DNA of 64,000 bases from Inhella gelatinilytica. GTDB lineage: Bacteria; Pseudomonadota; Gammaproteobacteria; Burkholderiales; Burkholderiaceae_C. Made by a program: the position numbers and the translations under genes. The first letter of the stretch is position 1; each line of letters opens with the position of its first letter. Below are positions 31,122-40,017 of the stretch, in pieces. The DNA lies in contig NZ_JAEDAL010000003.1 in NCBI RefSeq assembly GCF_016093295.1, positions 1 through 64,000 of the forward strand. The letters are read 5' to 3'. Below the pieces are notes generated by a model that was not told the origin of the DNA, made no database searches, and was given only the letters and a program-made list of their open reading frames with translations.

Positions 31122-32153
31122 TTAGTTCTGAGCCGGGGTGTTCTCGGCAAAGTATTCGTGGTTGTCCGAGTTGTCCAGCGCCTTGGCGGGATCGCTCTGC
31201 GCCAGGCTCTTGGCCGCCGATTGACCATAGGCCCAGTCGTCGGTGCCGGCGATGACGTTGAAGTGCAGCATTTCGTGGATCAAGGTGCCGGCCTTGCTGT
31301 CGGTGCCGGTCATGCCCGCGTTCCAGAAGGCGCCGCACAGGTAAATCTTGTACGGTTGCGTCGGGTAGACGTAGGCGTAGGTGCCGGACTTCTTGCAGCT
31401 GCAGTCAAAGGTGATGGCGGCGTTTTGGAACGCGTCGCGGGTCTTGGTGAAGTGATCCAGGGCGGTGGCGCGGCCGGCGCTGCTGTAGGTGCCGAACCAA
31501 GTCACGTAGCGCGGCGTGCCGCTGCTCAACGTCGACAGATAGCTGGTGGACTGCACCGCGTAGTTGGTGGCTGCCGTGCGAGCAGAGCCCAATTGGCTTT
31601 GTTGAGTCGACGAGCAACGGCCGGTGAAGCTGGTCGAAGCGGCGCTCGGGGCCGGATCACTAGGAGCCTTGGTGGCGCTGAGTTGGGCGGTGCGCTCTTC
31701 CAGCTTCAAATAGATCGGCTGGCTGTGCAGCGCCTCGGCGCTCGAGCCGCTGTGGCCGTGCGCGTCGTAGCGAATGGTGTACAGACCGTTCTGGCTCATG
31801 TCATAGAGGCCGGTCAATTCCACCGAGAAGTTGAGGCTCTCGCCCGCGGCCAGCTTGCGATGGTCCACGGCGCGCGGCATCACGCGCTTGTAGTGAGCGC
31901 CCAAGTACAGGGGGCGGGTGCCGTTAACTTCGATCCTGAACAGCGACTCTTCAATGTCGTCGCTGGGCAGCTGCCAGTTCAGCACTTGCACCGGGTGGCG
32001 GCAGGTGTTGGTCACGGCCACGTTGACCGTGACATCGGAGTCACCACGCACCACCGGCGACGCGGCGCTCAGGCGCACATCCACACACGACTGGCCCGCT
32101 TGGGCGCTCAGGGCCAGGGCGGTGCCGGCCAGGACGAACAGGGTCTTTTTCAT
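31122..32153 (-). CDS. Secreted M35 (deuterolysin-like) zinc metallopeptidase
   Basis: This 343-residue protein has a signal peptide (MKKTLFVLAGTALALSAQAG), an N-terminal propeptide-like beta domain (about 21-140) and a C-terminal peptidase domain. The zinc site is HEMLH (293-297) with the aspzincin signature GTDDWAYG (303-310), whose aspartate is the third ligand in this family. Several cysteines (RCSST, CSCKK, YLCGAF) may pair. M35 enzymes, such as peptidyl-Lys endopeptidases, are best known in fungi and some bacteria. The ATG at 32153 lies directly before the signal peptide. It is bounded by terminators on both sides and so is monocistronic. Confidence 0.88.
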   Translation of the reverse strand: MKKTLFVLAGTALALSAQAGQSCVDVRLSAASPVVRGDSDVTVNVAVTNTCRHPVQVLNWQLPSDDIEESLFRIEVNGTRPLYLGAHYKRVMPRAVDHRKLAAGESLNFSVELTGLYDMSQNGLYTIRYDAHGHSGSSAEALHSQPIYLKLEERTAQLSATKAPSDPAPSAASTSFTGRCSSTQQSQLGSARTAATNYAVQSTSYLSTLSSGTPRYVTWFGTYSSAGRATALDHFTKTRDAFQNAAITFDCSCKKSGTYAYVYPTQPYKIYLCGAFWNAGMTGTDSKAGTLIHEMLHFNVIAGTDDWAYGQSAAKSLAQSDPAKALDNSDNHEYFAENTPAQN

Positions 32154-32223
32154 GGCGAAAGGAGTAGAAGTGCGCTTCAGGCGCTGGGTTGACGAAAAAC
32201 GAATTGAAGCTTCGTTTCTCATC

Positions 32224-32260
32224 AAAAGGAATGAGGGCGCACCCGAAGTGCGCCCTCATT
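32224..32260 (-). terminator. Terminator of the ETF-QO gene
   Basis: AATGAGGGCGCAC (32230-32242) and GTGCGCCCTCATT (32248-32260) make a perfect 13-bp stem with a 5-base loop. On the minus strand the stem is followed by CCTTTTG. It separates ETF-QO from the M35 peptidase gene. Confidence 0.75.
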
Positions 32261-32307
32261 CGCGGGGTAGGAAAACCCCAGGTTATGGATTCGCGGTGAT
32301 GTATGCC

Positions 32308-33981
32308 TTACATGCCGACGTAATTGGGGCCACCGCCGCCTTCGGGCGTGATCCACACGATGTTCTGGGTCGGGTCCTTGATGTCACAGGTCTTGCAGTG
32401 CACGCAGTTCTGCGCGTTGATCTGCAAGCGGTCGCTGCCATCCTCGTTCTTCATGAACTCGTACACCCCGGCCGGGCAGTACCGCTGTTCCGGCCCGCCA
32501 AAGCGCGCCAAATTGGTGGCCACGGGCACGCTGGCGTCCTTCAGCGTGAGGTGGGCGGGCTGGTCTTCGGCGTGGTTGGTGTTGGAGATGAACACCGAGG
32601 AGAGGCGGTCAAAGCTGAGCTTTCCATCGGGCTTGGGATAGGCGATGGGCGCACAGGCGCTGGCGGCTTTCAGCGATTCATGATCGGCTTTGTGGTTGTG
32701 CAGGGTCCAGGGAGGCGACTGCACGCCAATCTTGGGCAGCAGCCATTGCTCAATGCCCGTCATGAGCTGGCCCATGGTCTTGCCCTTCTTGAACCACAGC
32801 TTGAAGTTGCGGGTTTGCTGCAGTTCCTCGTTCAGCCAGCTTTGCTCAAAGGCGGCCGGGTAAGCGCTCAGCTCGTCTTGCGCGCGACCGGCGGCCAGGG
32901 CCTCGGCTGCCGCTTCGGCGGCCAACATGCCGCTCTTGATTGCCGCGTGGCTGCCTTTGATGCGCGCGGCGTTCAGGTAGCCGGCATCACAGCCAATCAG
33001 CGCGCCGCCCGGGAACACCGTTTTGGGTAGGGCTTGGGGGGTGCCGTTGTTGATGGCGCGGGCACCGTAGCCAATGCGCTTGCCGCCTTCGATGTGGGCC
33101 CGAATGGCCGGATGGGTTTTCCAGCGCTGCATTTCTTCGAAGGGGCTCATGTGGGGGTTCTGGTAGTCCAGCCCGATCACGAAGCCCAGCGTGACCTTGT
33201 TGTCCTCCAGGTGATAGAGGAAGCCCCCGCCAAAGGTGTCGTCCACCATGGGCCAGCCTGCCGTGTGCACCACTTTGCCGGGTTGGGCCTTGTCGGCCGG
33301 GATTTCCCAAAGTTCTTTGATGCCGATGGCAAAGCTCTGAACATCCCGCCCTTCGGTGAGCTTGAAGCGAGTCAGCAGTTGCTTGCCCAGATGCCCTCGG
33401 GCGCCTTCGGCAAAGATCGTGTACTTGCCGTGCAGCTCCATGCCGAGCTGGAAGTCGTCACCCGGTTCGCCGTCCTTTTTGACCCCCATGTTTCCCGTGG
33501 CCACGCCTTTGACGCGGCCCTGCTCGTCAACCACCACCTCGGCGGCGGCAAAGCCGGCAAAGATCTCGACGCCCAGGTTTTCAGCCTGCTGGGCCATCCA
33601 CTTGACCACGTTCGAGAGGCTGACCACGTAACAGCCGTGGTTGTGGAAGGTGCGGGGCACCAGCCAGTCCGGCGTGCGGGTGTGGCCGGTTTCACTGAGG
33701 AACAAGATGTCGTCACCACTGACCGCCTGATTCAGCGGGGCGCCCAGTTCCTTCCAGTTCGGGAACAGCTCGGTCATGGCGCGGGGGTCCATCACCGCGC
33801 CAGAGAGGATGTGTGCGCCGGCCTCGGAGCCTTTCTCCAGCAGCACGACGCTCAAGTCCGGGTTGAGCTGCTTGAGGCGAATGGCTGTTGCCAAGCCCGC
33901 AGGCCCGCCACCGACGATCACCACGTCGTACTCCATCGATTCACGAGGGCCAAACTGAGCCAGGATTTCTTCGTTCGTCAT
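32308..33981 (-). CDS. Electron transfer flavoprotein-ubiquinone oxidoreductase
   Basis: This 557-residue membrane-associated enzyme passes electrons from ETF to ubiquinone. FAD binding is shown by VVIVGGGPAGLATAIRL near the N-terminus. The C-terminal [4Fe-4S] cluster cysteines are in RYCPAGVYE and NCVHCKTCDIKDP. A quinone- and FAD-binding middle region includes GGALIGCDAGYLNAARIKG. It would serve the acyl-CoA dehydrogenases of the organism, including GcdH here. It is divergent from the SDR gene across a 170-base region with a TetR-like dyad. Confidence 0.96.
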   Translation of the reverse strand: MTNEEILAQFGPRESMEYDVVIVGGGPAGLATAIRLKQLNPDLSVVLLEKGSEAGAHILSGAVMDPRAMTELFPNWKELGAPLNQAVSGDDILFLSETGHTRTPDWLVPRTFHNHGCYVVSLSNVVKWMAQQAENLGVEIFAGFAAAEVVVDEQGRVKGVATGNMGVKKDGEPGDDFQLGMELHGKYTIFAEGARGHLGKQLLTRFKLTEGRDVQSFAIGIKELWEIPADKAQPGKVVHTAGWPMVDDTFGGGFLYHLEDNKVTLGFVIGLDYQNPHMSPFEEMQRWKTHPAIRAHIEGGKRIGYGARAINNGTPQALPKTVFPGGALIGCDAGYLNAARIKGSHAAIKSGMLAAEAAAEALAAGRAQDELSAYPAAFEQSWLNEELQQTRNFKLWFKKGKTMGQLMTGIEQWLLPKIGVQSPPWTLHNHKADHESLKAASACAPIAYPKPDGKLSFDRLSSVFISNTNHAEDQPAHLTLKDASVPVATNLARFGGPEQRYCPAGVYEFMKNEDGSDRLQINAQNCVHCKTCDIKDPTQNIVWITPEGGGGPNYVGM

Positions 33982-34036
33982 GATTGGTGCCGGTTCAATG
34001 AGCGCAGGGCGATTCTAGGAATTTCAAAAATAAAAC

Positions 34037-34048
34037 GAACGGTCGTTC
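34037..34048. promoter_or_regulatory. GAACG-GT-CGTTC dyad, candidate TetR-type operator
   Basis: GAACGGTCGTTC is a 5-2-5 inverted repeat. It overlaps an imperfect wider dyad ACGAACGGTCGT (34035-34046 region). It lies 56 bases before the ETF-QO start and 104 before the SDR start. The shape resembles operators of TetR-family fatty-acid or amino-acid catabolism repressors; the regulator is not in the window. Confidence 0.5.
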
Positions 34049-34151
34049 TATTTTCTTGGAGCGGGTTCCCTAAAGCCGATACGGGAAAGCCCCGTGCTAA
34101 CGTGGCCGCTCCTTCCCAATAAATGGGGCTGCATTGTGCAGTGCAATACAA

Positions 34152-34934
34152 ATGAGCATTTCCATTGATCTTTCTGGGCGCGTGGCCCTGGTGACCGGCG
34201 CCTCCAGCGGTTTGGGTGCCCAGTTCGCGCGAACCTTGTCGCGCGCGGGGGCGGCGGTGGTGTTGGCCGGGCGTCGCGTGGAGCGGCTGAAAACACTGCG
34301 CGCCGAAATTGAGGGCGAGGGGGGGGACGCGCACGTCGTGACGCTGGATGTCACGGATGTGAGTTCCATCCGGGCAGCGGTGGCCCATGCTGAAACGGAA
34401 ATGGGGACGCTGGACATCCTGATCAACAACTCGGGCGTGTCCACCATGCAGCGGCTGACCGAAGTGACGGAACAAGATTTCGACTTCGTGATGAATACCA
34501 ACGTGCGCGGTGCCTTTTTCGTGGCGCAAGAGGTGGCCAAACGCATGCTGGCCCGGGCGCAAGGCTCGGCGCCTGGTAGTTTTACGGGCGGGCGCATTGT
34601 CAACATCGCCTCCATGGCCGGCTTGAGGGTGGTCAGTCGCATCGGTGTCTATGCCATGAGCAAGGCGGCCGTGGTGCACATGACGCGGGCCATGGCCTTG
34701 GAGTTCGGGAAGTACGGCATCAATGTGAATGCCATTTGTCCGGGTTACATCGATACCGAGATGAACCATCACCACTGGAGCACCGACGCTGGCAAACAGT
34801 TGATCGAGATGTTGCCGCGCAAGCGGGTGGGGGTCCCGGCCGATTTGGACACCGCCTTGTTGATGCTGTGTGCCAATGAAAGTCGATTCATCAACGGGGC
34901 CGTGCTGCAGGCCGACGACGGATTTGGAGTCTGA
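34152..34934 (+). CDS. Short-chain dehydrogenase/reductase
   Basis: This 260-residue classical SDR has the cofactor motif TGASSGLGAQFA, NNSG, the catalytic serine in NIASMAG and the tyrosine-lysine pair in YAMSKAAVV. GYIDTEMN follows at the usual place. Arginines after the second strand (AGRRVERL) suggest NADP(H) preference. The substrate is unknown; 3-oxoacyl or 3-hydroxyacyl thioesters are likely types. No Shine-Dalgarno box precedes the ATG at 34152, where a TGCA-rich motif sits instead. It directly abuts yceH. Confidence 0.88.
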   Translation: MSISIDLSGRVALVTGASSGLGAQFARTLSRAGAAVVLAGRRVERLKTLRAEIEGEGGDAHVVTLDVTDVSSIRAAVAHAETEMGTLDILINNSGVSTMQRLTEVTEQDFDFVMNTNVRGAFFVAQEVAKRMLARAQGSAPGSFTGGRIVNIASMAGLRVVSRIGVYAMSKAAVVHMTRAMALEFGKYGINVNAICPGYIDTEMNHHHWSTDAGKQLIEMLPRKRVGVPADLDTALLMLCANESRFINGAVLQADDGFGV

Positions 34935-35576
34935 ATGCTGGTGCGAGATCTCACCCCGCTGGAGGCCCGCGTCCTCGCCGTCTTGGTGGAAAAACAGCAC
35001 ACGGTGCCGGACAGCTACCCGCTGTCGCTGAACGCGCTCACCTCGGGCTGCAATCAGAAAACCGCCCGTGATCCCGTGATGAGCGCGGACGAATCCGACG
35101 TGCTGGCGGCGCTCAATGCGCTCAAGGACCTGAGTCTGGTGTTCGAGGTCAGCGGCAGCCGGGTTACTCGGTTTGAGCACAACCTCAAGCGCGTGTACGG
35201 GGTGCCCGGTCAGGCCGAAGCCTTGCTCACCATCCTGATGCTGCGGGGCCCGCAAACGGCGGCGGAACTGCGATTGAACAGCGAGCGTTTGCACCGTTTT
35301 GCGGATGTGTCCTCGGTGGAGGGGTTTCTTGAAGAGCTGGCGGAGCGCGAGCCGCCCTTGGCTCGCAAGCTGCCGCGGGCACCGGGCGCGCGCGAGAGCC
35401 GCTGGGCTTCGCTCCTGTGCGGTCCGGTTCAGGTGCCAGAAGGCGGCGTGCTGACCGGGGCAGCCAGTGGCCAGGACGAGGAGATCGCCCGGCTGCGGGC
35501 TGAAGTGGAGCTCTTGAAGACCCAATTGGCCCGCGTGATGCGGGAGTTGGGGATGGACGCTGGGGCGGTTGAATGA
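34935..35576 (+). CDS. yceH: YceH family (DUF480) protein
   Basis: This 213-residue protein belongs to the DUF480/YceH family, built of two winged-helix domains. [34 protein letters not shown] and [25 protein letters not shown] are family signatures. The C-terminal tail is a short coiled coil ([19 protein letters not shown]). Its biochemical role is not established. It starts immediately after the SDR stop and overlaps the PLP enzyme gene by 4 bases (ATGA), so the three are coupled. Confidence 0.9.
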   Translation: MLVRDLTPLEARVLAVLVEKQHTVPDSYPLSLNALTSGCNQKTARDPVMSADESDVLAALNALKDLSLVFEVSGSRVTRFEHNLKRVYGVPGQAEALLTILMLRGPQTAAELRLNSERLHRFADVSSVEGFLEELAEREPPLARKLPRAPGARESRWASLLCGPVQVPEGGVLTGAASGQDEEIARLRAEVELLKTQLARVMRELGMDAGAVE

Positions 35577-36700
35577 GTCAGCGGCGCCGCTGGGTGGCCG
35601 AATGCGTCCGCAAGATCGAGGCCGACTTTCAACGCAGCGCCGACACGCACCTGATTCCGGTGGCGGTGCCGGGGTTTCCGGACATTGATTTCTATCTGAA
35701 GGACGAGTCCAACCACCCGAGCGGGAGCCTGAAGCATCGACTGGCTCGCTCCCTTTTTCTCTATGCGCTGTGCAATGGATGGTTGCGCGAAGGCGCACCG
35801 GTGGTGGAAAGCTCCAGTGGTTCTACGGCGGTCAGTGAAGCCTATTTCGCTCGTTTGCTGGGGTTACCGTTTGTTGCGGTGATGCCCGCGACAGTGAGCG
35901 CGACCAAACGGGAGGCGATTGCGTTTTACGGGGGGCACTGCCATCTGGTCGAGGACCCCACACAGGTGTATGCCGAAGCCGAACGGTTGGCGCGTAACAG
36001 CGGCGGCCACTACATGGACCAATTCACCTATGCCGAGCGGGCGACCGACTGGCGGGGCAACAACAACATTGCCGAGTCCATCTTTGCCCAGATGGCCCGG
36101 GAGCGTCACCCCACCCCGGCCTGGTTGGTGTGCAGTGCAGGAACCGGCGGCACCCTGGCCACGCTCGGGCGGTTCGTTCGCTACGGCCGCCATGCGACGC
36201 GCGTGTGCGGGGGGGATGCGGAGCGTTCCGTATTTTTTGATCATTACCAGACCCGAGACCCGAATCTGACGCTGGACTGTGGCTCGCGCATTGAAGGGAT
36301 CGGCCGCCCCCGCGTCGAATCTTCGTTCTTGCCCGACGTGATCGACGCCATGGTCAAGGTCCCCGATGCCTGGAGCGTCGCCGCCATGACCGCGCTGTCA
36401 CAGCGTTTGGGGCGCCCCGTCGGCCCCTCGACCGGAACCAATTGGATCGCCGCGCTGGCGTGTGCGGCGGAGATGGTTTCGCGGGGAGAGCAGGGTTCCA
36501 TCGTGACGTTGCTGTGCGACAGCGGTGAGCGCTATCGGCACAGCTACCACGATGCGCACTGGTGCGAGGCGCAGGGCATCAGCGGCGCCGCGTTCACAGA
36601 AAGCGTGTCGGTGTGGATGGATCGGGGGGCAGCGCTTCCTGCTGATTTGAAAAGCGCGTGGCGTTTGGGCGGCGCCTTGGCACAACAGGAGGGCGCCTGA
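35573..36700 (+). CDS. PLP-dependent cysteine synthase/desulfhydrase family enzyme
   Basis: This 375-residue fold type II PLP enzyme carries the PLP lysine in [12 protein letters not shown], the substrate-binding loop [13 protein letters not shown] and the phosphate-binding [12 protein letters not shown]. The order and length resemble Cds1-type L-cysteine desulfhydrases and related cysteine synthase homologues rather than CysK or CysM, which are about 310 residues. Exact activity on cysteine is inferred. It overlaps yceH by 4 bases and shares one base with the cyanophycinase start. Confidence 0.78.
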   Translation: MSQRRRWVAECVRKIEADFQRSADTHLIPVAVPGFPDIDFYLKDESNHPSGSLKHRLARSLFLYALCNGWLREGAPVVESSSGSTAVSEAYFARLLGLPFVAVMPATVSATKREAIAFYGGHCHLVEDPTQVYAEAERLARNSGGHYMDQFTYAERATDWRGNNNIAESIFAQMARERHPTPAWLVCSAGTGGTLATLGRFVRYGRHATRVCGGDAERSVFFDHYQTRDPNLTLDCGSRIEGIGRPRVESSFLPDVIDAMVKVPDAWSVAAMTALSQRLGRPVGPSTGTNWIAALACAAEMVSRGEQGSIVTLLCDSGERYRHSYHDAHWCEAQGISGAAFTESVSVWMDRGAALPADLKSAWRLGGALAQQEGA

Positions 36701-38055
36701 TGGTGATGCGTGTGGGCTGGGCCCTGGTCTTGGGTTTTTGCATGAGCTGGGCGCAAGCGGCCGATTCAGCACGCCAGGGCGTGGTGATGGCACTGGGCGG
36801 ATCGGTCCGTTTCGACAACCAAGCGGTGTGGACCCGATTGGTTCAGGAAGCCGGCGGCAAGGGGGCTCGTTTTGCCGTGTTTGCGACGGCCGCTGGCAAC
36901 CCGGACCGCACGGCGCAGCGGTTGAAGGCGACGCTTGAACAGTACGGGGCGGTGGCCGAAATCGTGCCGGTGGCCCCGCGATTGAAGGGCGTGGATTGGA
37001 AGGCCACACGCGATGACCCCAAATGGGTGGAGCGCGTGGCTGCCATGGACGCCGTGTTCTTTTCTGGGGGCTCCCAAGGCTTGATCGTCGACGCCCTGCA
37101 ACCCGAGGGACAGGCCAGCCCCATGCTGCAGGCGATTCGCCGGGTTCAGCAGCGGGGAGGGGTGATTGCAGGCACCAGTGCCGGCGCGGCCATCATGAGT
37201 GCCTGGATGTTCCGCAACGCGCCCGACACCCTGGCTGTTCTTCGCGGGCAGTTGCGTGACGGACAGGAGGTCGACCGCGGCTTGGGTTTTGTGGGCGCTG
37301 ACCTGTTTGTCGATCAACACTTCTTGCGGCGGGGCCGTATCGGTCGTTTGTTGCCCTTGATGCATGCCAAAGGCTACCGCTGGGGGTTGGGGATTGAGGA
37401 AGACAGCGCGGCCTTGATTGCTGGGAATCAGATCGAAGTGGTGGGGGCTCGGGGAGCGTTGCTGGTGGACTTGAGCCGTGCCGAACGAGACAAGCGACTG
37501 GAACCCTTCAATCTCCGGGGCGCGCGGGTTAGCTTTCTGGACCGGGGCGACCGCCACGATCTGAGTACCGGGGTGACCACACCCTCGGCGGCCAAACTCA
37601 CCGACCAGCGCATCGACCCCAACGCGTCAGATTTCAAGCCCTATTTCGACCAGGACCCGTTCTTTCCAGATATCTTGGGGGACAACGTGCTGGTGCGCGC
37701 CATCGTGCAGTTGGTCGATGGCCCCACCCGGGAATTGCGGGGCATTGCCTTCAATGGGACCGAACTGCGGGCGCTGCCAGCCCCTCCGCCGGGGCGGCGG
37801 GCCAAGCCCGAACCGACACCCGAGGAAATGGGTTTTGAGTTCAGGCTGCACATCCTGCCGGACACCATTGCCTACTACACCGGGGCCCTAGGGGGCGAGG
37901 ACTACACCGTCTTGCGGGTCGGTTTGGATGTCCTACCGGTTCGCATGACGGCGCCGATCTACCAAGCTTGGCCGCCGGTTAAATCGCCCCAGCGCAAGAA
38001 CGCACCACCGGAGCGCATCCGTCGCGCTCAAGGCCCCGAGAACCCGCGCGGTTGA
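36700..38055 (+). CDS. Exported cyanophycinase (peptidase family S51)
   Basis: This 451-residue protein has a signal peptide (residues about 3-20, ending AQA) and an S51 domain. The catalytic residues of cyanophycinase are visible: Ser160 in GTSAGAA, His207 in VDQHFLRRGRIGRL and Glu233 or Glu234 in GLGIEEDSA; GGSQGLI (123-129) matches the substrate pocket. These enzymes hydrolyse multi-L-arginyl-poly-L-aspartate to beta-Asp-Arg dipeptides. The C-terminal 150 residues extend beyond the roughly 270-residue intracellular CphB. Export suggests it attacks polymer outside the cytoplasm. No cphA is nearby. The start overlaps the preceding stop; ATG at 36706 is an alternative. Confidence 0.85.
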   Translation: MVMRVGWALVLGFCMSWAQAADSARQGVVMALGGSVRFDNQAVWTRLVQEAGGKGARFAVFATAAGNPDRTAQRLKATLEQYGAVAEIVPVAPRLKGVDWKATRDDPKWVERVAAMDAVFFSGGSQGLIVDALQPEGQASPMLQAIRRVQQRGGVIAGTSAGAAIMSAWMFRNAPDTLAVLRGQLRDGQEVDRGLGFVGADLFVDQHFLRRGRIGRLLPLMHAKGYRWGLGIEEDSAALIAGNQIEVVGARGALLVDLSRAERDKRLEPFNLRGARVSFLDRGDRHDLSTGVTTPSAAKLTDQRIDPNASDFKPYFDQDPFFPDILGDNVLVRAIVQLVDGPTRELRGIAFNGTELRALPAPPPGRRAKPEPTPEEMGFEFRLHILPDTIAYYTGALGGEDYTVLRVGLDVLPVRMTAPIYQAWPPVKSPQRKNAPPERIRRAQGPENPRG

Positions 38056-38071
38056 GCGCGAAGGAATCCAG

Positions 38072-39187
38072 ATGGAACGTCAAACCCATGTGCTGCAGGG
38101 CAGCACCGTTGGCACCCAGCGCTCAGTTCAAAGCCTGCACTTCGGTGCCGGGTCGCGCCGCGTTTACATCCAGGCCAGTCTGCATGCGGATGAAATTCCG
38201 GCCATGCTGGTCGCCCACCACCTGCGGCAGCGCCTCACGGTGCTCGAGCAGCAAGGGCAACTTCAGGCCGAGGTGGTGCTGGTGACGGCGGCCAACCCGC
38301 TGGGGCTATCGCAGCAAATCCTGGGCAAACACCAGGGTCGTTTCGAATGGGACAGCGGTCACAACTTCAACCGGCACTATCCGGATCTGGTCGAGCCGGC
38401 GCTGGCGCGGGCGCGAGCCAGCGGCGAGTTGGGCGCCGATGCGGCTGCCAACACGGCGCTGCTGCGGCGGTGCATGCAGGAGGCGCTGGCGCAGGTCCAG
38501 CCCCGCAACGAGTTGGCGAGTTTGCGCCACACGTTGCTGGGTCTGGCACTGAGTGCGGAAGTGGTCCTGGATCTGCATTGCGACAACGAAGGGGTCATGC
38601 ATCTCTACAGCACGCCGGAGCAGTCCGGGATGGCGGCGCAGTTGGGGCAGTGCCTGCGGGCTGAAGTGGCACTGCTGGCCAATGAGAGTGGGGACTCCCC
38701 GTTCGATGAGGCTTGCTCCACGGCATGGCCCCGGTTGCAGCGGGCATTGGCCCCGGATCACCCCCTGCAACTGGGCTGTTTCGCGGCCACCGTTGAGCAT
38801 CGGGGCGTGTGCGATGTCACCCATGAATGGGCGGCCCAAGATGCCGAGGGCCTGCTGCAATTCCTGGGTCTTCAGGGGCTGATTGTGGGCATGACCCCGC
38901 CCCCGGACCACGGCTGCGCCCTGCGCCCCCTGGCCGGATCCCTGCCGGTGGCGGCACCGCATGCGGGTGTGGTCGTGTTCTTGAGCGATCTGGGTGGCGC
39001 GGTATCGGCTGGGGAATGCCTGGCTGAGTTGATTGACCCAGTGAGCGGAGAATCCACCCGACTGCTCAGCCCGGTGGATGGGCTGTACTACCGTCGCGAA
39101 CAACAGCGCTGGGTGCAGGCGGGGCAGACAGTCTTTCAAGTCGCGGGGGCCGAGGCTCAGCGCGTGGGCAAGTTGTTGTCGGCCTAG
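38072..39187 (+). CDS. AstE/aspartoacylase-like M14 deacylase
   Basis: This 371-residue cytosolic metallo-hydrolase belongs to the succinylglutamate desuccinylase/aspartoacylase group. Zinc ligands are expected from ASLHADEIPAM (His and Glu) and VLDLHCDNEG (His), and the arginine segment NFNRHYPD is also present. The C-terminal barrel-like tail (GLYYRREQQRWVQAGQTVF) is normal for the family. AAGGA precedes the ATG at 38072. It follows the cyanophycinase gene by 16 bases and precedes an ABC ATPase gene by 23, so it may process a taken-up acylated or dipeptide compound. Substrate not known. Confidence 0.82.
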   Translation: MERQTHVLQGSTVGTQRSVQSLHFGAGSRRVYIQASLHADEIPAMLVAHHLRQRLTVLEQQGQLQAEVVLVTAANPLGLSQQILGKHQGRFEWDSGHNFNRHYPDLVEPALARARASGELGADAAANTALLRRCMQEALAQVQPRNELASLRHTLLGLALSAEVVLDLHCDNEGVMHLYSTPEQSGMAAQLGQCLRAEVALLANESGDSPFDEACSTAWPRLQRALAPDHPLQLGCFAATVEHRGVCDVTHEWAAQDAEGLLQFLGLQGLIVGMTPPPDHGCALRPLAGSLPVAAPHAGVVVFLSDLGGAVSAGECLAELIDPVSGESTRLLSPVDGLYYRREQQRWVQAGQTVFQVAGAEAQRVGKLLSA

Positions 39188-39210
39188 GCCGGCGCGGATG
39201 AGAGCGTGGG

Positions 39211-39975
39211 ATGCAAAGCCTGATCGTTGAAGACCTGCACAAAAAATACGGCGACCGCGAGGTGCTGAAAGGCGTTTCGTTGGCGGCCAAGCCCGGGGAC
39301 GTGGTGACGCTGATCGGCTCCTCGGGGTCGGGCAAGAGCACTTTTTTACGCTGCCTGAACCTGCTGGAACAGCCGCATCAGGGTCGATTGCGACTCGGCG
39401 ATGAGGAGCTTCAGTTGGTTCCGGACCGTGACGGCAGTTTGAAAGCACGGGACCCCAAACAACTTCAGCGGTGGCGAGCCCGCCTGGCGATGGTGTTTCA
39501 GAACTTCAACCTCTGGGCGCATCGAACCGTGGTTGAAAACGTCATTGAAGCGCCGATCCATGTGCTGGGCGTGAGTCGTGACGAGGCCGTGGCCAAGGCG
39601 GAAGCCTTGCTGGCGCGGGTGGGCGTGGCGCATCGCAAGGACGTTTACCCCGCGCAACTTTCCGGCGGTGAGCAACAGCGTGTGGCCATTGCCCGGGCGC
39701 TGGCCATGGAGCCGGAGTTGATGCTGTTTGACGAACCCACCTCGGCCTTGGATCCCGAACTGGTGGGCGAAGTGCTCAAGGTCATGAAGGACTTGGCCGC
39801 CGAAGGCCGCACCATGATCGTCGTCACCCACGAGATGGGCTTTGCCCGCGAGGTGTCCAACCACACCCTGTTTTTGCACCAAGGCAAGGTGATTGAGGAG
39901 GGGCACCCGAAGGACATCCTCATCAACCCCAAGAGCGAACGCCTCAAGGCCTTTTTGTCGGGCGGTCTGAAATAA
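39211..39975 (+). CDS. Polar amino acid ABC transporter ATPase (HisP/GlnQ type)
   Basis: This 254-residue ATPase has Walker [14 protein letters not shown], the Q-loop VFQNFNLW, the signature [15 protein letters not shown] and Walker [15 protein letters not shown]. The insert with [15 protein letters not shown] is characteristic of HisP-like subunits for basic or polar amino acids. No permease or binding-protein gene lies next to it, so it must work with partners encoded elsewhere. It closes the run of plus-strand genes and is followed at once by a strong hairpin. Confidence 0.9.
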   Translation: MQSLIVEDLHKKYGDREVLKGVSLAAKPGDVVTLIGSSGSGKSTFLRCLNLLEQPHQGRLRLGDEELQLVPDRDGSLKARDPKQLQRWRARLAMVFQNFNLWAHRTVVENVIEAPIHVLGVSRDEAVAKAEALLARVGVAHRKDVYPAQLSGGEQQRVAIARALAMEPELMLFDEPTSALDPELVGEVLKVMKDLAAEGRTMIVVTHEMGFAREVSNHTLFLHQGKVIEEGHPKDILINPKSERLKAFLSGGLK

Positions 39976-40002
39976 AGCGAGCCCCGCATGGCGGGGCTCG
40001 CT
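39976..40002 (-). terminator. Hairpin terminator between convergent genes
   Basis: AGCGAGCCCCGC and GCGGGGCTCGCT form a perfect 12-bp stem with loop ATG, starting one base after the ABC ATPase stop. On the minus strand it is followed by TTTATTT, so it terminates the copper chaperone transcript and may also stop plus-strand transcription. Confidence 0.8.
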
Positions 40003-40017
40003 CAGGGTGGCGTTGCC

